This document shows positions 37,225-49,151 of a stretch of DNA of 64,000 nucleotides, in pieces. Where the stretch lies: contig NW_019211455.1 in NCBI RefSeq assembly GCF_002443255.2, positions 6,667,959-6,731,958 on the forward strand. Reading direction: 5' to 3'. The position numbers were made by a program, and so were the translations under genes. Numbering within the stretch: the first letter of the stretch is position 1; every line of letters begins with the position of its first letter. A model generated the notes under the pieces. The model saw only the letters and a list, made by a program, of their open reading frames with translations, was not told the DNA's origin and did not search any database. The stretch comes from Varroa destructor (lineage: Eukaryota > Arthropoda > Arachnida > Mesostigmata > Varroidae).

Positions 37225-39294
37225 TCAGAGCGATTGTAGCACCTTGTCGCTGCAGTGCTTGAGAATGAACCGTGTTAGGCACTGGGGCCGCCAGTTTCCT
37301 GAATAGCGGATAGTGTCAGAACTGTTTCCTGGAAAGAAGACGACCTGCGGGTAGCTATCGGGCGAATATCGGATGTCCTCAAATCGGCTTCCTTCAGCGT
37401 CTACAGTTCGAAATGAGATCGGCGCGGCTTTGAAAAAGTGCGCCACTCTGTGAAAGTTTGCAGCGACACTTTTACAGAAACCACACCAGTTCGTATAGAA
37501 GAAAATGACCGTGTCTCGAAAAGCCGACTCCGCTGGCACGATGTGTTGTCCGCTCTTTGACCTGCTGGATCCGGTCAATGATCCAACCACCTCTTCGCTA
37601 GGTGGAACGAACTTCTCTGGCTGATCGTGGAATAGATCATGTCGTACAACAGACATCGATTTTTGAAGTTTTTCTCGTAACTTTACGGCATAGCGAGCTA
37701 CAAAAAATTCGATGCCACGCACGGTGAACTGCGACTGAGGCAGAAGATATTTGATGTCATCCTCAGCATCATAAATGATGGCCGGCGCTTCCAGCGGATA
37801 CAGTTGGTCATAGAGCGCGCCATCGAGCGTGAGGAATTTGAATAAGTGCTCTTTTCCACAACCAAGACCCCAGAGAAGGCCCTTTGGATGTTTGGCACCG
37901 TCTGGCTGTGTTCGATGAGTTTGGCAGATCCGCTTAATTTCTAAGTGTCGCAGATAGAGGCTCTCAAGCCGCTGGCACGTTATGGAAACTGGTATAGCCC
38001 AGTTGCTCATGAATGAAATATCGACCGGTGATTTAGTATTGCACTTCATTGATGTCGAGGTACACTCAAAGGGATATGGCATTCGTTTGCAATTGATAGA
38101 ACGATCCTCAGATCCAACCAGAAGCGACAATAGAACTTGTTTCGAATGTGCCTCATAAGTATCTTGGCACGAGTAGAATTGGAGCGCCATCATATGCAGG
38201 TTGAGATTTAAACTCGAGTTTGGATGAGTTCTCACCACGATGAAAGCTTTAGTGCTATTCACGAGTTTAGAGATTTGATTGCTTTTGTAGCCTGAGTTCA
38301 TCAGATAGCCAGTTGGCTCATGAAACTTTGCGTAGACCCATTTTGAAACTGACGCTACAGTTGGGTTATTACTCTCATCGTAGGTAAGCGTTTCGTTCCA
38401 CAGGTGAAGCCGCACCGTATCACCGCCTCCTTTAGCAAGCACCGCAAAACCGACTCGCTGACGAGGATCTTTCCTCAACGATTCGAGCGCTAAACTATAG
38501 CCGAATCGGTAGTACATTTGAGGAACTGTGACAACAGCAAAATGCCTCGACCTCATCGTGTACCACTCGTAATCTGATGATACAACCGTTATTGGATTAA
38601 TGACATTATGAAGAAACGTGATGAAGTAATCTTTGGCCAGTGCTGAGTAGATAGGATATTGTATACTGCCCTGACCTCTTACATACACACTTACTGAGGG
38701 GTAGAATTTAAACTGGTAGTACTTGAAGCAAGCTGAATTTTGCCAGCAGTTAATTGCCACGAAACGGACATCTTGAAATTCCTTGGCAACTTCGTCGAGA
38801 ACTTGGAGGCTTTCGCGACTGGTCGCATCCCACGGAGCATAATACAGTGTCACGGTGATTTCATGTTTCAAGAACTCATCGTATACGGTACTTAGTTCAC
38901 CGTCATAGACATCCAGATACGACACATTTGTCAATAGTGGATGTCCTGGAGGTGCCTCCCTCGTAAGACGCCGAAGTCCACCAGCAGTGATAAACTGGTT
39001 AACTACAGCTCCGGCGAGACAGCTAACCGCTAAAAGAATCTCAATCCGTTTTACTCTGGTGGCCATAGTTGCTTGAGTGTCCACTTCGGTGACGTCTTCC
39101 CAGTTGTCTTCGTCGTCGTCTTTTGATACTCCTTCACCGTTCTGGTTTTGTCTATCGTCCACTCCAGATTCAAAAACGTCCTGGTTTACAAAGGGATCAC
39201 TTGATGACGAGCTGTCGTTTAGTATCGGGTCAAGGTCTTCTGAGGAGCTTTCTACTGGGGGCTGGCTTTCGTCTTCTCCTCCGCCTTGCTCCAT
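37225..39294 (-). CDS. TXNDC11: thioredoxin domain-containing protein 11-like, single coding exon, 689 aa
   Basis: ER membrane-associated thioredoxin-family protein. In vertebrates TXNDC11 (EFP1) interacts with DUOX and ER-degradation factors; a redox role here is inferred. Order of regions: an acidic Ser/Glu/Asp-rich N terminus (residues 1-75), one membrane segment near 82-103 (RIEILLAVSCLAGAVVNQF), a first thioredoxin-like fold with YYAPWDATSRE where the CxxC should be (about 140-230), a long middle part with several conserved Cys and N-glycosylation sequons, and a C-terminal thioredoxin fold with active site YTNWCGFCKS near 604-607. It starts at the first ATG after an in-frame acceptor; a 5'-UTR exon lies upstream. 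Convergent with PIGU. Assigned from the domain arrangement; a PDI relative is the alternative. Confidence 0.8.
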   Translation of the reverse strand: MEQGGGEDESQPPVESSSEDLDPILNDSSSSSDPFVNQDVFESGVDDRQNQNGEGVSKDDDEDNWEDVTEVDTQATMATRVKRIEILLAVSCLAGAVVNQFITAGGLRRLTREAPPGHPLLTNVSYLDVYDGELSTVYDEFLKHEITVTLYYAPWDATSRESLQVLDEVAKEFQDVRFVAINCWQNSACFKYYQFKFYPSVSVYVRGQGSIQYPIYSALAKDYFITFLHNVINPITVVSSDYEWYTMRSRHFAVVTVPQMYYRFGYSLALESLRKDPRQRVGFAVLAKGGGDTVRLHLWNETLTYDESNNPTVASVSKWVYAKFHEPTGYLMNSGYKSNQISKLVNSTKAFIVVRTHPNSSLNLNLHMMALQFYSCQDTYEAHSKQVLLSLLVGSEDRSINCKRMPYPFECTSTSMKCNTKSPVDISFMSNWAIPVSITCQRLESLYLRHLEIKRICQTHRTQPDGAKHPKGLLWGLGCGKEHLFKFLTLDGALYDQLYPLEAPAIIYDAEDDIKYLLPQSQFTVRGIEFFVARYAVKLREKLQKSMSVVRHDLFHDQPEKFVPPSEEVVGSLTGSSRSKSGQHIVPAESAFRDTVIFFYTNWCGFCKSVAANFHRVAHFFKAAPISFRTVDAEGSRFEDIRYSPDSYPQVVFFPGNSSDTIRYSGNWRPQCLTRFILKHCSDKVLQSL

Positions 39295-40700
39295 GGTCGA
39301 TCACACGTCATCCATCGAGGATCCTAAAACACCAAAAATAAGAAAATCATAACATTCATAACATCAGATTTAGTTTCAATAGTACTTTATATTCTCACAT
39401 TTTATGGAACTTTTTTCGTTGACTTAAATCAGGTTCGAAACATATTAGCAAAATCCAACGCGATAACTCTATTGCCATGGCTATTTATGCTGCAGCTAAT
39501 ACTTCGTGTTGTTTGAAATAAGGAAATCACACCTTTAACATAATAAATCATTATCAAAATATTGCTTGTTTAGATTGTCTGGATTCAGTGGAGCTTGGCG
39601 TTCAAAGCGCTGGATCGGAATTTACCTGAATTGGACTTACTTAGCTTTACAAAATTAGAACTTATGCACTAAGTTTTCATATGGAGTTTACCCGAATAAA
39701 TCTTAATATTTAGCTATTACTGATAATAATAATAGTAATATTAATTATTATTGTTACTATTTTGCAGCTGTCAAGGTGGAACTGTAACCCTCTCAGTTGC
39801 GATTTGAGATGGAAAATAAATTTACCTTTACCGCTTGACATAAATTCATACATACCCGTGTGAAAATATATTAAAACTGCAGCTTTGGCTAGTTCAAATA
39901 ATGTAGAAGTCTCTTAAATAAAGTTAATAAATAAATAAGCTATTGCAGTTTGAGATTACATGAATATTGATTTCCTCTGCTCTAAAGCTATCACGCTTCA
40001 GTCAGCCACAGCCTTTTTGGTGGTCAGGTGAAAATATGGAGATATCCGAAGGGAAACACATGTCGACAGGAGCTAGAAGCGTCTGTGCTACGTGTACAAA
40101 CAACGGAACGTTCCATTTGTCTATGACAGGATCGCCGATCGAATTCGATGGTCAAATACGTACAGTTCAAATAACTTGCATCTATTCGCCGTCGGATACA
40201 CTCCTGTACCCTTGCAAACACAATACGCGCTAGTTTTCTACGGTACAACAGATATTAGCCTAAATAGTAAGCTTGTGTATTGGTTTATACGATTCAGCCC
40301 TACGCTATATAATTAGAAAGATAGATAAACAGATAATACCATTATTATAAACACTCTGCCTAAGTAGGAGAAGGAGCGTTTGGAAATAACTTTTTCTATT
40401 GGCAGGGACTGACCTGTGTTTCGAATCGCGCCATACGATAAATATATAATTTGTATCAAATAGTAGAAAACGGAAAACATATAAAAGTTCGGAATTCGGG
40501 TAGTGAGAGGGTTGTCCATTACAACTCGCTAACAATGGAAAAACAAAACAACACCGAATTCACTGAAAATGTGCTTTTTTTGTATAGTAAAAATTTTGGA
40601 ATCACTGTACGAAGCTAAAGGTTTCTCAGGTAACAAAGCCACTTACCTCCTACTGTGCTGCCGATCGTCCCTGTATGGCGCCACTTCACTATATACCACA
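39295..40700 (-). other. TXNDC11 5' UTR exons and intron (predicted)
   Basis: On the minus strand a strong donor (GGAG|GTAAGTGG) places the lower edge of a noncoding exon at 40647, and an acceptor (GTGTTTTAG|GATCC) opens the coding exon at 39323. This gives a 1.3-kb 5'-UTR intron (39324-40646). The intron contains AT-rich sequence and no recognisable exon. The transcription start is probably a little above 40700. Confidence 0.5.
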
Positions 40701-42871
40701 CTCACAAAACGAAGATCTTCCCTATCATTATCCACGCACGTTACGTAACTCGGCTGTGATAACTGCTAAGATTAGTACACAAATGATCTTTTTACGCGCA
40801 TGTAGCTAATATTACCTGTTTGATTATCGTATCACAGGATTTTGGTTGCTGTTCATTAAAACATGACCGTGTGTGCGTCTTTCTTCGAAGAATTTTATAG
40901 GGAAATAAGTACTTGTTGTTAACGATCGATGAATGAGGCGATTAGCAAAAGACAACCGAGAAAACGAACGATACGAAAATGCAAAAAACAAACAGAGCAC
41001 AGATTAAAAAAAATAACTGTTGTTTTCTGTTTATGGTTTTTTCGTCGTTCGTTATATTGTTTTTTTACTATATTTCTTCATTCATTATCTGCCTCTCCTG
41101 CCGTTTGGTGGTGATTCTATTTACGATAGGCTCGTGGCGGCAGCGTCTAGTAGCGACTCGAGCACTTACACTCGTCTTCGGCATTGTCCTACAGCGCAGA
41201 ATACCGCTCGACTCGTATGTGACGTTTCCTTCGTGTCTGACGCCCGTTGCGCTGTTCGGCTTCGTCCGATTCCTTCGTCGAATAGCAGTGATAGAAGCTA
41301 CGATGCCGATCGCAGGCAACAGGCATTCGAATCATACAATAAGTGTCGTCGGCACTAGAGCGCTCGATGGAGGCGCCAGCGACAGCCATGGCCGTCGTCT
41401 GCTATGAGCCGCTCCATTGTTGGCGCGAACGAATTCGTGGAGGGTGTTCATGTCCGTTCGTTATCATCATCATGCATATTGCGACCGTATCCGCTGTGGA
41501 ACGCTAAGCATGTTGTTACCTTTCTGGCCCCTTTCCGCGACTGCGCAGCTTAGTTACAGTGGCAGCAGCTGTGTTAAAGGCGATAGTGGCGACTCCAGTC
41601 TTCTGCAAATCTAAACAAACAAGAACTTCCACTCTCCCACCGCTTTGCTATGCGCAGACCGTGTTGGGTTCAGGATCGACGGCGTTTTAGCTCTGACCGT
41701 CGGTTGGGTCGGCTGGGCTCCGCGTTATTCGCTTGTTGCGTTCGCAACACGAACAAAACCAGATTAAATGAAATTGACAAGATACAAAGCGATTAGATTC
41801 GAACAGTAGATAAATATGAGGAGGGAGAGGGCTGGCTGTTGTTGTTGTTGTTGTTGCCGTCGTTATCTGTACTAGCCGTGATGTTTGTTAACATGATTGA
41901 AGTGTACGACTGTTAAGTGTCCCTGCTAGTGTGTGACCCACAGCTTGTTTTATCGAATTTCTGTGAAAACGGACGAACCCGGAAAATCTCGCTAACGGAA
42001 AAAAAGGACAACGAAATCAACAAAGGTTCCCAAGCTGCAACCGCGTCAGCAACAACCGCGACCGTCACCATTAACACTTCGTGTAAGTGTTAATAGCGTT
42101 CAAAGACACAGACACACGCATACATACACACTCACACACATGTTATTCAAAACGTTATGTAAGATTCGGGATGTACATAATATGAGTGCATACACGAATC
42201 GTGCATCGTGATGTTACGATAAAAGTGCGTATTGTGCTCACCCCGCAGTCTCAGAGATCGTATGTCCCCGAAAGTTTTCGACGACCTCTTTTCCAGCAAA
42301 GGCTAAACGACCCATGTAACGGTCAGCTAACCGCTAGCAGCAGCTTGAGCAGACGTACGATCTGAACAGATCTTTTGATGAGGCGTGCGTAGCGATTTGG
42401 CAGTCAGCCCAACGCTACTGGACTAGTACGCACTGTTTTCTTGTTTGCACGCGAGCCGGCTAGCTGATTTTCGCTGGTCAATTTACCCGCTCGCTCATCC
42501 TCCGATCCGTCAGTTGGACAGTTTCTGCCTTCTACTCGTTCCTTTTGACGGCCGGAGACGCCGAATTAGATGCATGATCTCCCAGTGTTCCCAATGTCGT
42601 CGTTGCAATGATTTTCCCTATCCACGATTAATATATCGTACGCGACATGGGGTCTGTGGCGGTGTTTTTTGAATGGAGGGGTTATCTCAATGTCTGGAAA
42701 CAACGACAACGATAGCGAGGAAAAAGAAGGGGAGGAGGAAAAGGGAAGCCAACGATGAATCTCCTTCTCTTTTCCGTGTGTTGTATACTATCGCAGTTCA
42801 GCGATTAGCGGTGCCTCGTTCTGTTGAAAAGTGTTTGCGATGGCGGCAGCAGCGCCGGAGGAGCCATTTGT

Positions 42872-42902
42872 ATCATCATCACCATCATCATCATCATCAT
42901 CG
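42872..42902. repeat. (CAT)n microsatellite
   Basis: About ten near-perfect ATC/CAT units with one interruption. Confidence 0.85.
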
Positions 42903-43930
42903 TTGATGGCTGGATTGAGGCAGCGATGGTTGCAGCGGCACTGAGATACCCACCATCAGGCACATTGTCTGTTTGTGTGTGCTGTATCCCCGTGCTGCTG
43001 CTGCCGCCGCCGCCGTCGCGTCGCTCGGCCTGCGCTATTACTACTCTATCAATGTAGCCTGCGCTGCTGCTGTTGCTGTTTTTGTTGGGGTGGTGAATGC
43101 CAGCGGCAGGAGAGCGGTGGGGGCCTCTCGACACTTGCAACTATTTATACCTTTTGCCTCTTCTTCGACTATCAAACTGGTGAGTATCAAGCAGACACGT
43201 TTGGACGTATGCGCGCGAGTGCTACTTTGGCTATGACTAGCAGAGCGTCCATTGTGTGTTACCCCCTCCTCCGCCTGACGCATCGATCGATCTTCGTGCT
43301 TGACTACTGTGCGTATGCATCTATTCTAGCAAAACTATCCGAAGGAGGATAAAAGGAAAAGGCTACTTAATGTACTATGGCCTGCTTCTGCTGTTGCAGC
43401 AGCAGCAGCTAACCTTGCTGGAAATGTTATAAAGGCCGTAGTCGTCGGTGTTAGCGTAGGCAGCAGGGGTGTGTCTGAGCGTTGCGCACATCTGCTACGA
43501 CTGCGTCGAACCGCATCGACGGCCACGATTGGCGAGCAAACCAGCCATCCGGCGCTGAACGAGCCAGCCGCTGGTCCGGTGGGCTGCTCGCCGCTGCTAG
43601 TTTGCCGCTCCACTCGGTGCAGCAAGCAGCAGTATCGGCACAGTCTGCGTCAACGACGACGGCGGCGGCGACCATACGATTATTAAGTGAGTTTTGCTGG
43701 CCGTGGTGACGGTGCGTGCGTACATGATGCGAATGCTGTATGCCGTCGCTTGTCCGCTGTGTCTGTGTATGTGTAGGTCCGTGTGAGATGTTCTCGTCAT
43801 GGTCTCGTTTTTGCCTCGGTCGTTGCTGCTGTGGGCCTGGCTGGCCGTGTGTCTGTCTGGCAGCGTCCGTCGCAAGCTGGATAGGGACGCACGCACGGAC
43901 GGATGGACCGATCGTCATCAGCGATTTGAG

Positions 43931-43980
43931 CGGCTGGCTGGTTGGCTGGCTGGCTGGCCAGGTAGGCATGCAGGCAGGCG
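43931..43980. repeat. (GGCT)n imperfect tetranucleotide tract
   Basis: Tandem GGCTGGCTGGTTGGCTGGC-type units grading into a GCAGGCAGGC stretch. Confidence 0.75.
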
Positions 43981-44400
43981 AAGCTGCAGCGACAGCCATG
44001 ACAGCAGTGGTTCGGTGAACGCTGCCGCGGCAGAAGTGGACGACTGAGTGGTTGTGATGGCAGCGACAGCAGCGGCAGCTTCAGTTGTGGTGTCCGCCTG
44101 TTCTACAGTCTCTGTCCGTTCGCAGTAGACTCGCCGTCCCTTTCTGCTGCCGCCGTCGCCACCGCCGTGGCCTGAGCACGTCTGAGAGCTGTTGTGGCTC
44201 TGTCTGATACACTAGGCAAGCGGTAGCAAGCTGCGAGCGCCCCAGCGTCCTGGCGTTATTGCTTTACGTTCGCTTACTCCTCACTCGCTCGCTCACGCGC
44301 TCACTCGTTCTTCGTTGGGTGCGCAGAGAAGAAGCAACGCTGCGCCGTCTGTCTGTGCGGCCGCCGCTGTTGACGGTAGCAGGACTTTACCACTACCAGT

Positions 44401-44450
44401 GCTGCTGCTGCTGCTGGTGCTGCTGCTGCTGCTGGTGCTGCTGCCGCCGC
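44401..44450. repeat. (CTG)n tract with GTG interruptions
   Basis: Two runs of five or more CTG units separated by GGTGCTG, then CCG units; the most regular repeat in the island. Confidence 0.85.
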
Positions 44451-44647
44451 TAGTGCGCCGTGCGGTGCGATCCGGTGTGGTCGCGTTTGTAGTGGTAGTG
44501 ATCGTAGTAACTGCAATGGGAGGGGGAACTTTAGCTGCGACGACGTTGCTAGATCTGGTGTTTTCACGAAGATACAACTAGTCGCGGTGCGTCCTTGCGT
44601 GCCATTGTCCGTGTCGTTGGCCTGCGTGTAGTCCTTTCGACGCTGGT

Positions 44648-44675
44648 GAGTAGTAGTAGTAGTAGTAGTAGTAGT
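44648..44675. repeat. (GTA)n microsatellite
   Basis: About nine perfect AGT units. Confidence 0.9.
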
Positions 44676-45046
44676 GTTAATGCTGGTGCTCCTGTTCCTA
44701 CTCCTGATCCTGCCACTGTTGCATGTGAAACTGTTGTGGTTGCCATCGCCGTCGTTACCCTTGTTATTGTTGTTGCGACATTTAACGCATAATACCGATG
44801 AAAGGCCATAGAACGACAAACAGCCGCAACGAGTGGGTGTCCAAGTAGTCAGTCATAGGCGAATCTACCGGTGATGCTACAATCGCTGTCATTTGTGTTA
44901 GTGTTAGCGGCAGTTGTAAGTCTGGCCATTGTATTAGCAGTAGTTGCCGTTAATAGCTACCTCTAAAACATGTCGTGTCGAGGCTGGTGCTTGTGAAAGA
45001 CGCAGCGCTGACGGTATTGTCGAAAGCTGGTGCCAGTTGTTGCTAC

Positions 45047-45063
45047 TGCTGCTGCTGCTGCTG
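45047..45063. repeat. (CTG)5 tract
   Basis: Short perfect CTG run, CAG on the minus strand. Confidence 0.8.
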
Positions 45064-46468
45064 ACGCTGCGGTTAGCGTACGCCGTTGTTGTAGATACTG
45101 ATATCGTTGTAAGTTATTGAAAAACGTCGCGCGAAGTCGTATTGCTATAGTCGGTGATTGAGCAAAAGTCACGAGACAGATAATGAGAGCAGATGTTCCA
45201 TTGTAACTGGTGACGTCATGATTATTAGATTCTGGCACTTGGCGCTCCTGTCGTGAACGTGAAAGGCACCGAAGTGAATAAGATTGCGAAACGTGTTCGC
45301 AAAAGTTTTTGAGTCGTCATGTGTAGTCGCGATATCCGGGAAGCGTACGCTGTTCCAGAGCGTATGACGATGCACTTCAAGCGTGCGCAGGCTCAACAAA
45401 ATAATCTTCTATATATATGCAATATGCGACAGTATGCAATAAGTAACAAACAGCAAAGAAATCAGGACGGCAGACCTGAGTGATCAGTCGAATACGTTTA
45501 TGCAATGCATGAATCGGACGGGCTGCCGCTGTCGCAAACCTTCAGACTACCGCAAATCGTGCGAATCAACCCGTTGTTAGTCGCGCTATCATGGTTGTAT
45601 GTGTTTTTATAACATACCACTTTCAGTCCGTGCTAGTTTCGATCTTTATTGCCTTGCAAGTGTATCTCTGTTGTGCATATGTTTCTTTGATGCTTTCATC
45701 TCTATACGGCTGGCTTTAATACGTGCGAGTTTCGTAAGTTATTCTTCTGCGTACGTTTTCTTGCCTACGCATCAACAACCCCACGTAAAACGGGGAGCAT
45801 TTTAGCTCTGATAGCGTCTAGGCTGCCATCTCCACAATCAGTTACAGTGTGTGCCTAACTTTCGTTGACTATATATCTGTACAGTTTTCTTTTGTTTATC
45901 TGTTTTTTCGGCGCAATAATCATACATGTATTTACAGTCATGTGTTAACTCCTTAATGTTAAACGACAGTGCGAAAAGAAATCTCTCGTTTTTTCGCTTG
46001 CTACTTGCTTGCGTCTCTGGTTATCGTCCCGTCTCCGTTTGTCTGTCGCCCGCGGTGGACATACGGCTACTGCTGCTGCCGCTCCCACTAATGATGATGC
46101 AAGTGAAAGTGGTGTGCGTCTGTTGCTGCTGCTGTTGTTGTTATCTTCGTGATCGTCGTCGTTACCGTTGAGTGTCGTTGTTTCGTTGCCGTTGCTGCGT
46201 CGGGTGTTGCCTGTCGATTCGTCGGGCAACGGCGCAGTCAGCGACTGCAGCCAGTCCAGCGACTGCGTTCGGCTAGAGACAGACATACCGACAGAGAGTA
46301 GGCACCAGGCAAGGCAGCAACGGCGGCGGCAGGCTCGGGGGGCCTCCGGGAAGCGAGGAGCAAGCGAATGCGAGCAGCAGCAGCAATAGCAACTACTGCG
46401 ACTGACTGCGACGAGCGAATCGCTAACAACAACAACAGCAGCGACGGCTGAACGACGAACGGCAGTAC

Positions 46469-46485
46469 CAGCAGCAGCAGCAGCA
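46469..46485. repeat. (CAG)5 tract
   Basis: Perfect CAG run on the plus strand, within a 160-base segment where the plus strand is CAG/CAA-rich instead of CTG-rich. Confidence 0.8.
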
Positions 46486-48559
46486 ACGAGGCCAACGACA
46501 ACGACTGCGACGAGGAGCTCCAAGCAAGCGAGCAAACTATGCTGCGCTCCTGCCGGTAGAGGCCGTGTGTTGGCGGCGTCTGTGCTGGTGGGTAGCAGTA
46601 GATAGTAGAGGTAGAAATGTTGGGAGATGAAGCTCCGTTGCGTCGTTGCCGAGGCGCCGACAGAGACGACGAGCGCTGTGACGCCGCTTGAACTGCTGCT
46701 GCGACCAGAAGCAGCAAAGGCACTACCCCCTCAAAATATCCACAACGTGGGCTATGATCGCGATGATGATAATAATGATGATGGCGATAATGCTGATGCT
46801 GATGCTGCTGTTGCTCTGAGATCTGTACATTCACCTCTCTTCATGACATATGCATAATGCGCAGGGACGTTGCGGGGTCCCTCCGGTTATTTTCGGGCGT
46901 AGACAGACGGAGACAGAGAGAGAGTGAGAGCGAATGCGAGAACAAGACCTCTTAGGTCGCATAAACAAAATCCTAGGAAGCAGGCCATAGGACAGACAAA
47001 TCTTTAAATGATTTGCGAGCCAGCTGTCCATTTAAAAACAATCGATGCCGGAACAGTAGGCACAGAAACTTCTTTTAATTTTCTGTACTACGATGAATCA
47101 CTAGACAAAAACAGGACAACTCACCGAATACTTATACTTCAGATATGTGATGTAGTCTCTCATCATGTTACGCTTCAATTCAATGAGTTATATGGTTGAC
47201 TGAAAACAAAACTAATCTATATGATAAGTAGCTAATGTCACGTGTTGAGCAAAAGACACGGAACAATGCGAATTTCATACCTCATGGTGAATCCTCGTTT
47301 TTCGGCGTTTTTGTTTTGATTGTTTATTTGGCAGAAAACGGTCATCGACAATCGCATTTCCCTTTTCTTTTAGTCTCCTTGTGAGACGTAGAAATTGTAT
47401 TCCTATTGAATTTGAAACATTTACCCCAACCCCCGTGAGCAATAATAGCAGTAATCAGAGTCGTGATGCTGTAGAACACGAAACGTGATCGCAACGTGCT
47501 CATTCAATGCGGGGGCTCACCGACCCTGCTGATGATGATTATGGTTATGATGAGGATGACGATATGCCTGTCCCCCGTACGGTTATGTGAGAGGCGGGGA
47601 AAGCTGGAGCGACGGTTGGCCGTCATGCTATTCGTTGCCGTTACCGGCGTTGTTGTCGTCGTAAAGACGACGGCTGCCGCTGCCGTTGGTGTTGCTGATA
47701 CTATTGATAATGATGCTGCTGTCACCATTGCTGCTACGGTGGTTCGTTTCTTCGACCGTTGCGATACTCAGACACTGTTCCGTTGCGCGCAGTGCTACTG
47801 CGTTCTTTTCTACGATCTATGGTACGAACACTAGCTGAAACAGCGCTGGCACCAGCAACGGCCCTGACAAACGGTTGCAACGGTTTCGCGGCAAACCGCG
47901 CTTTGCGCGCGCGCGCAGCCACATTACTCAAGCAAAACGACCACGACGACAACGACGTTGGTGATTGTGGTGTTGATGATTACAAGTTGGCAAAGCGAGC
48001 CGCAGTCAGCGGGTACAGATTGCAAATTAGCTGTTGTTGCTGGCTTAGCAGTCAGCAGTCTAAAGCTGTAACCGTTGCACCGCAAAACGCGTCGCGTCGA
48101 AGACATGGCCCTGGCAGACTGACTCGCGGGCAAGTAGGTCGATTTTGTTGTCACACAGTGGCAAGTATAATGCGTTGTTGCCCAGCCGCAACCGTATACT
48201 GGGGACCGTTGGGGGTAGAGGGCACTAGTGAGACCTAGTATTATGTTGTGATATGATATGAAATGCGTTGCTGTTGCGTCCATCTAGCAACAACAGCAGC
48301 AATAGCGGTGCTTTGATTTGCTTTCGGTTCATCTATTTTAGGCGTCACACATTTTAATTGGTCACCACATAGGTTATTAGATTATTCATTGTCTATTTGA
48401 CATAAATGTAAACAGACAGATAGGCTGTTGACGTGGTAGGTCACGCGAGAGAGCAATGGATATCGAAACCGAAAAAAACTGTGAGGCATTACGAATTAGG
48501 AATGAATTACCACTCAAGCTTCAAATTGTATACAATCCATATGGAGATGGAAATCTTAC

Positions 48560-48720
48560 CTGTGGAAGAACGTGGCCTGGAGTGCTGCTGACGGTCGTAC
48601 ACGTTGGTCGTTTCAGATACACGCACTATACTCAAGACAACAACAACAACAACAGCGGCCGATCTGCAACGACGCCTACAGCGATAGCGACGACGACGGC
48701 AACCACAAGGTTTCAACGAC
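48560..48720 (-). other. possible minus-strand 5' exon with strong donor
   Basis: On the minus strand TTCCACAG|GTAAGA matches the donor consensus perfectly, with the exon edge at 48560. The exon's upstream limit is not determined and no coding partner exon was found, so this would be a noncoding or 5'-UTR exon of a divergent transcript. Confidence 0.25.
48637..48656. repeat. (CAA)n microsatellite
   Basis: About six CAA/AAC units. Confidence 0.85.
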
Positions 48721-49151
48721 GGCTGGTGCGAGTAAGGCAGCAGGAGCTGTCTGAGCTATCTTAAGGTTATCGGGCGGGTCTTCATTGCACTGAAAAGGTA
48801 AAGAACGAATAGTGCAGTGCGTCGGCAGAGATTGTCAACATCTTTGAAGAACTGCCAGGCGCCGAGGCAGTTTTGAGGTAAATCGAGTGAGCGGAGAAAA
48901 CAGACATCTTGTGCCGTGTTATCAGCTCATCGTGGTTCAGCAACCCGGTGTTCACCCTGTGCATCGATTAAAGCATCTGCTAGATGATAAAAACGAACTG
49001 ACATTTCTATTGATCAGCAGTAGTCAGGTCAATCGTGCCCAACAGATCCAGAGTCTAGCCGTGAATTCGTTTGCAAAACAGTCAGTCGTACCTTACAAAG
49101 AGGTCGTAAGCAAAGCTACGAGAAAACCCAGAAAAGTAAACGAGCAAAAGA

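Larger units (their letters stand above)
48456..48764 (+). other. upstream open reading frame in the presumed RIC8 5' region
   Basis: An ATG-initiated 102-codon frame. The first 50 residues (MDIETEKNCEALRIRNELPL...) look ordinary, but the rest is a poly-Asn run and Thr/Arg repeats. No family recognised. The minus strand carries a strong splice donor inside it. It may be a 5'-UTR upstream ORF or noncoding. Confidence 0.2.
41000..48780. other. GC-richer island dense in trinucleotide repeats
   Basis: A nearly 8-kb block between TXNDC11 and RIC8 that is visibly richer in G+C and CpG than the rest of the window and full of CTG/CAG, GTA, CAT, CCG and GGCT runs. Many overlapping open frames occur on both strands, but their products are homopolymeric (poly-Ala, Ser, Leu, Gln, Val) and none resembles a family. 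Best read as promoter and 5'-UTR territory, probably of RIC8 and perhaps of a divergent transcript. No tRNA or rRNA is seen. Confidence 0.5.

Noticed and set aside
40380..40440. Sequence with a B-box-like TTTCGAATCGCG, considered as a tRNA or SINE
   Set aside because: No matching A box at the right distance and no stem pairing.
44259..44819. Several 60-170 codon frames on both strands
   Set aside because: Poly-Leu/Val/Ala/Thr products of the CTG and GTA microsatellites; no initiation or splice context.
45945..46834. Two overlapping ~197-codon minus-strand frames in different registers
   Set aside because: Both are generated by CTG/CAG-type repeats; products are runs of Ser, Leu, Ala and Val. 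Overlap in different frames shows a composition effect, not coding.
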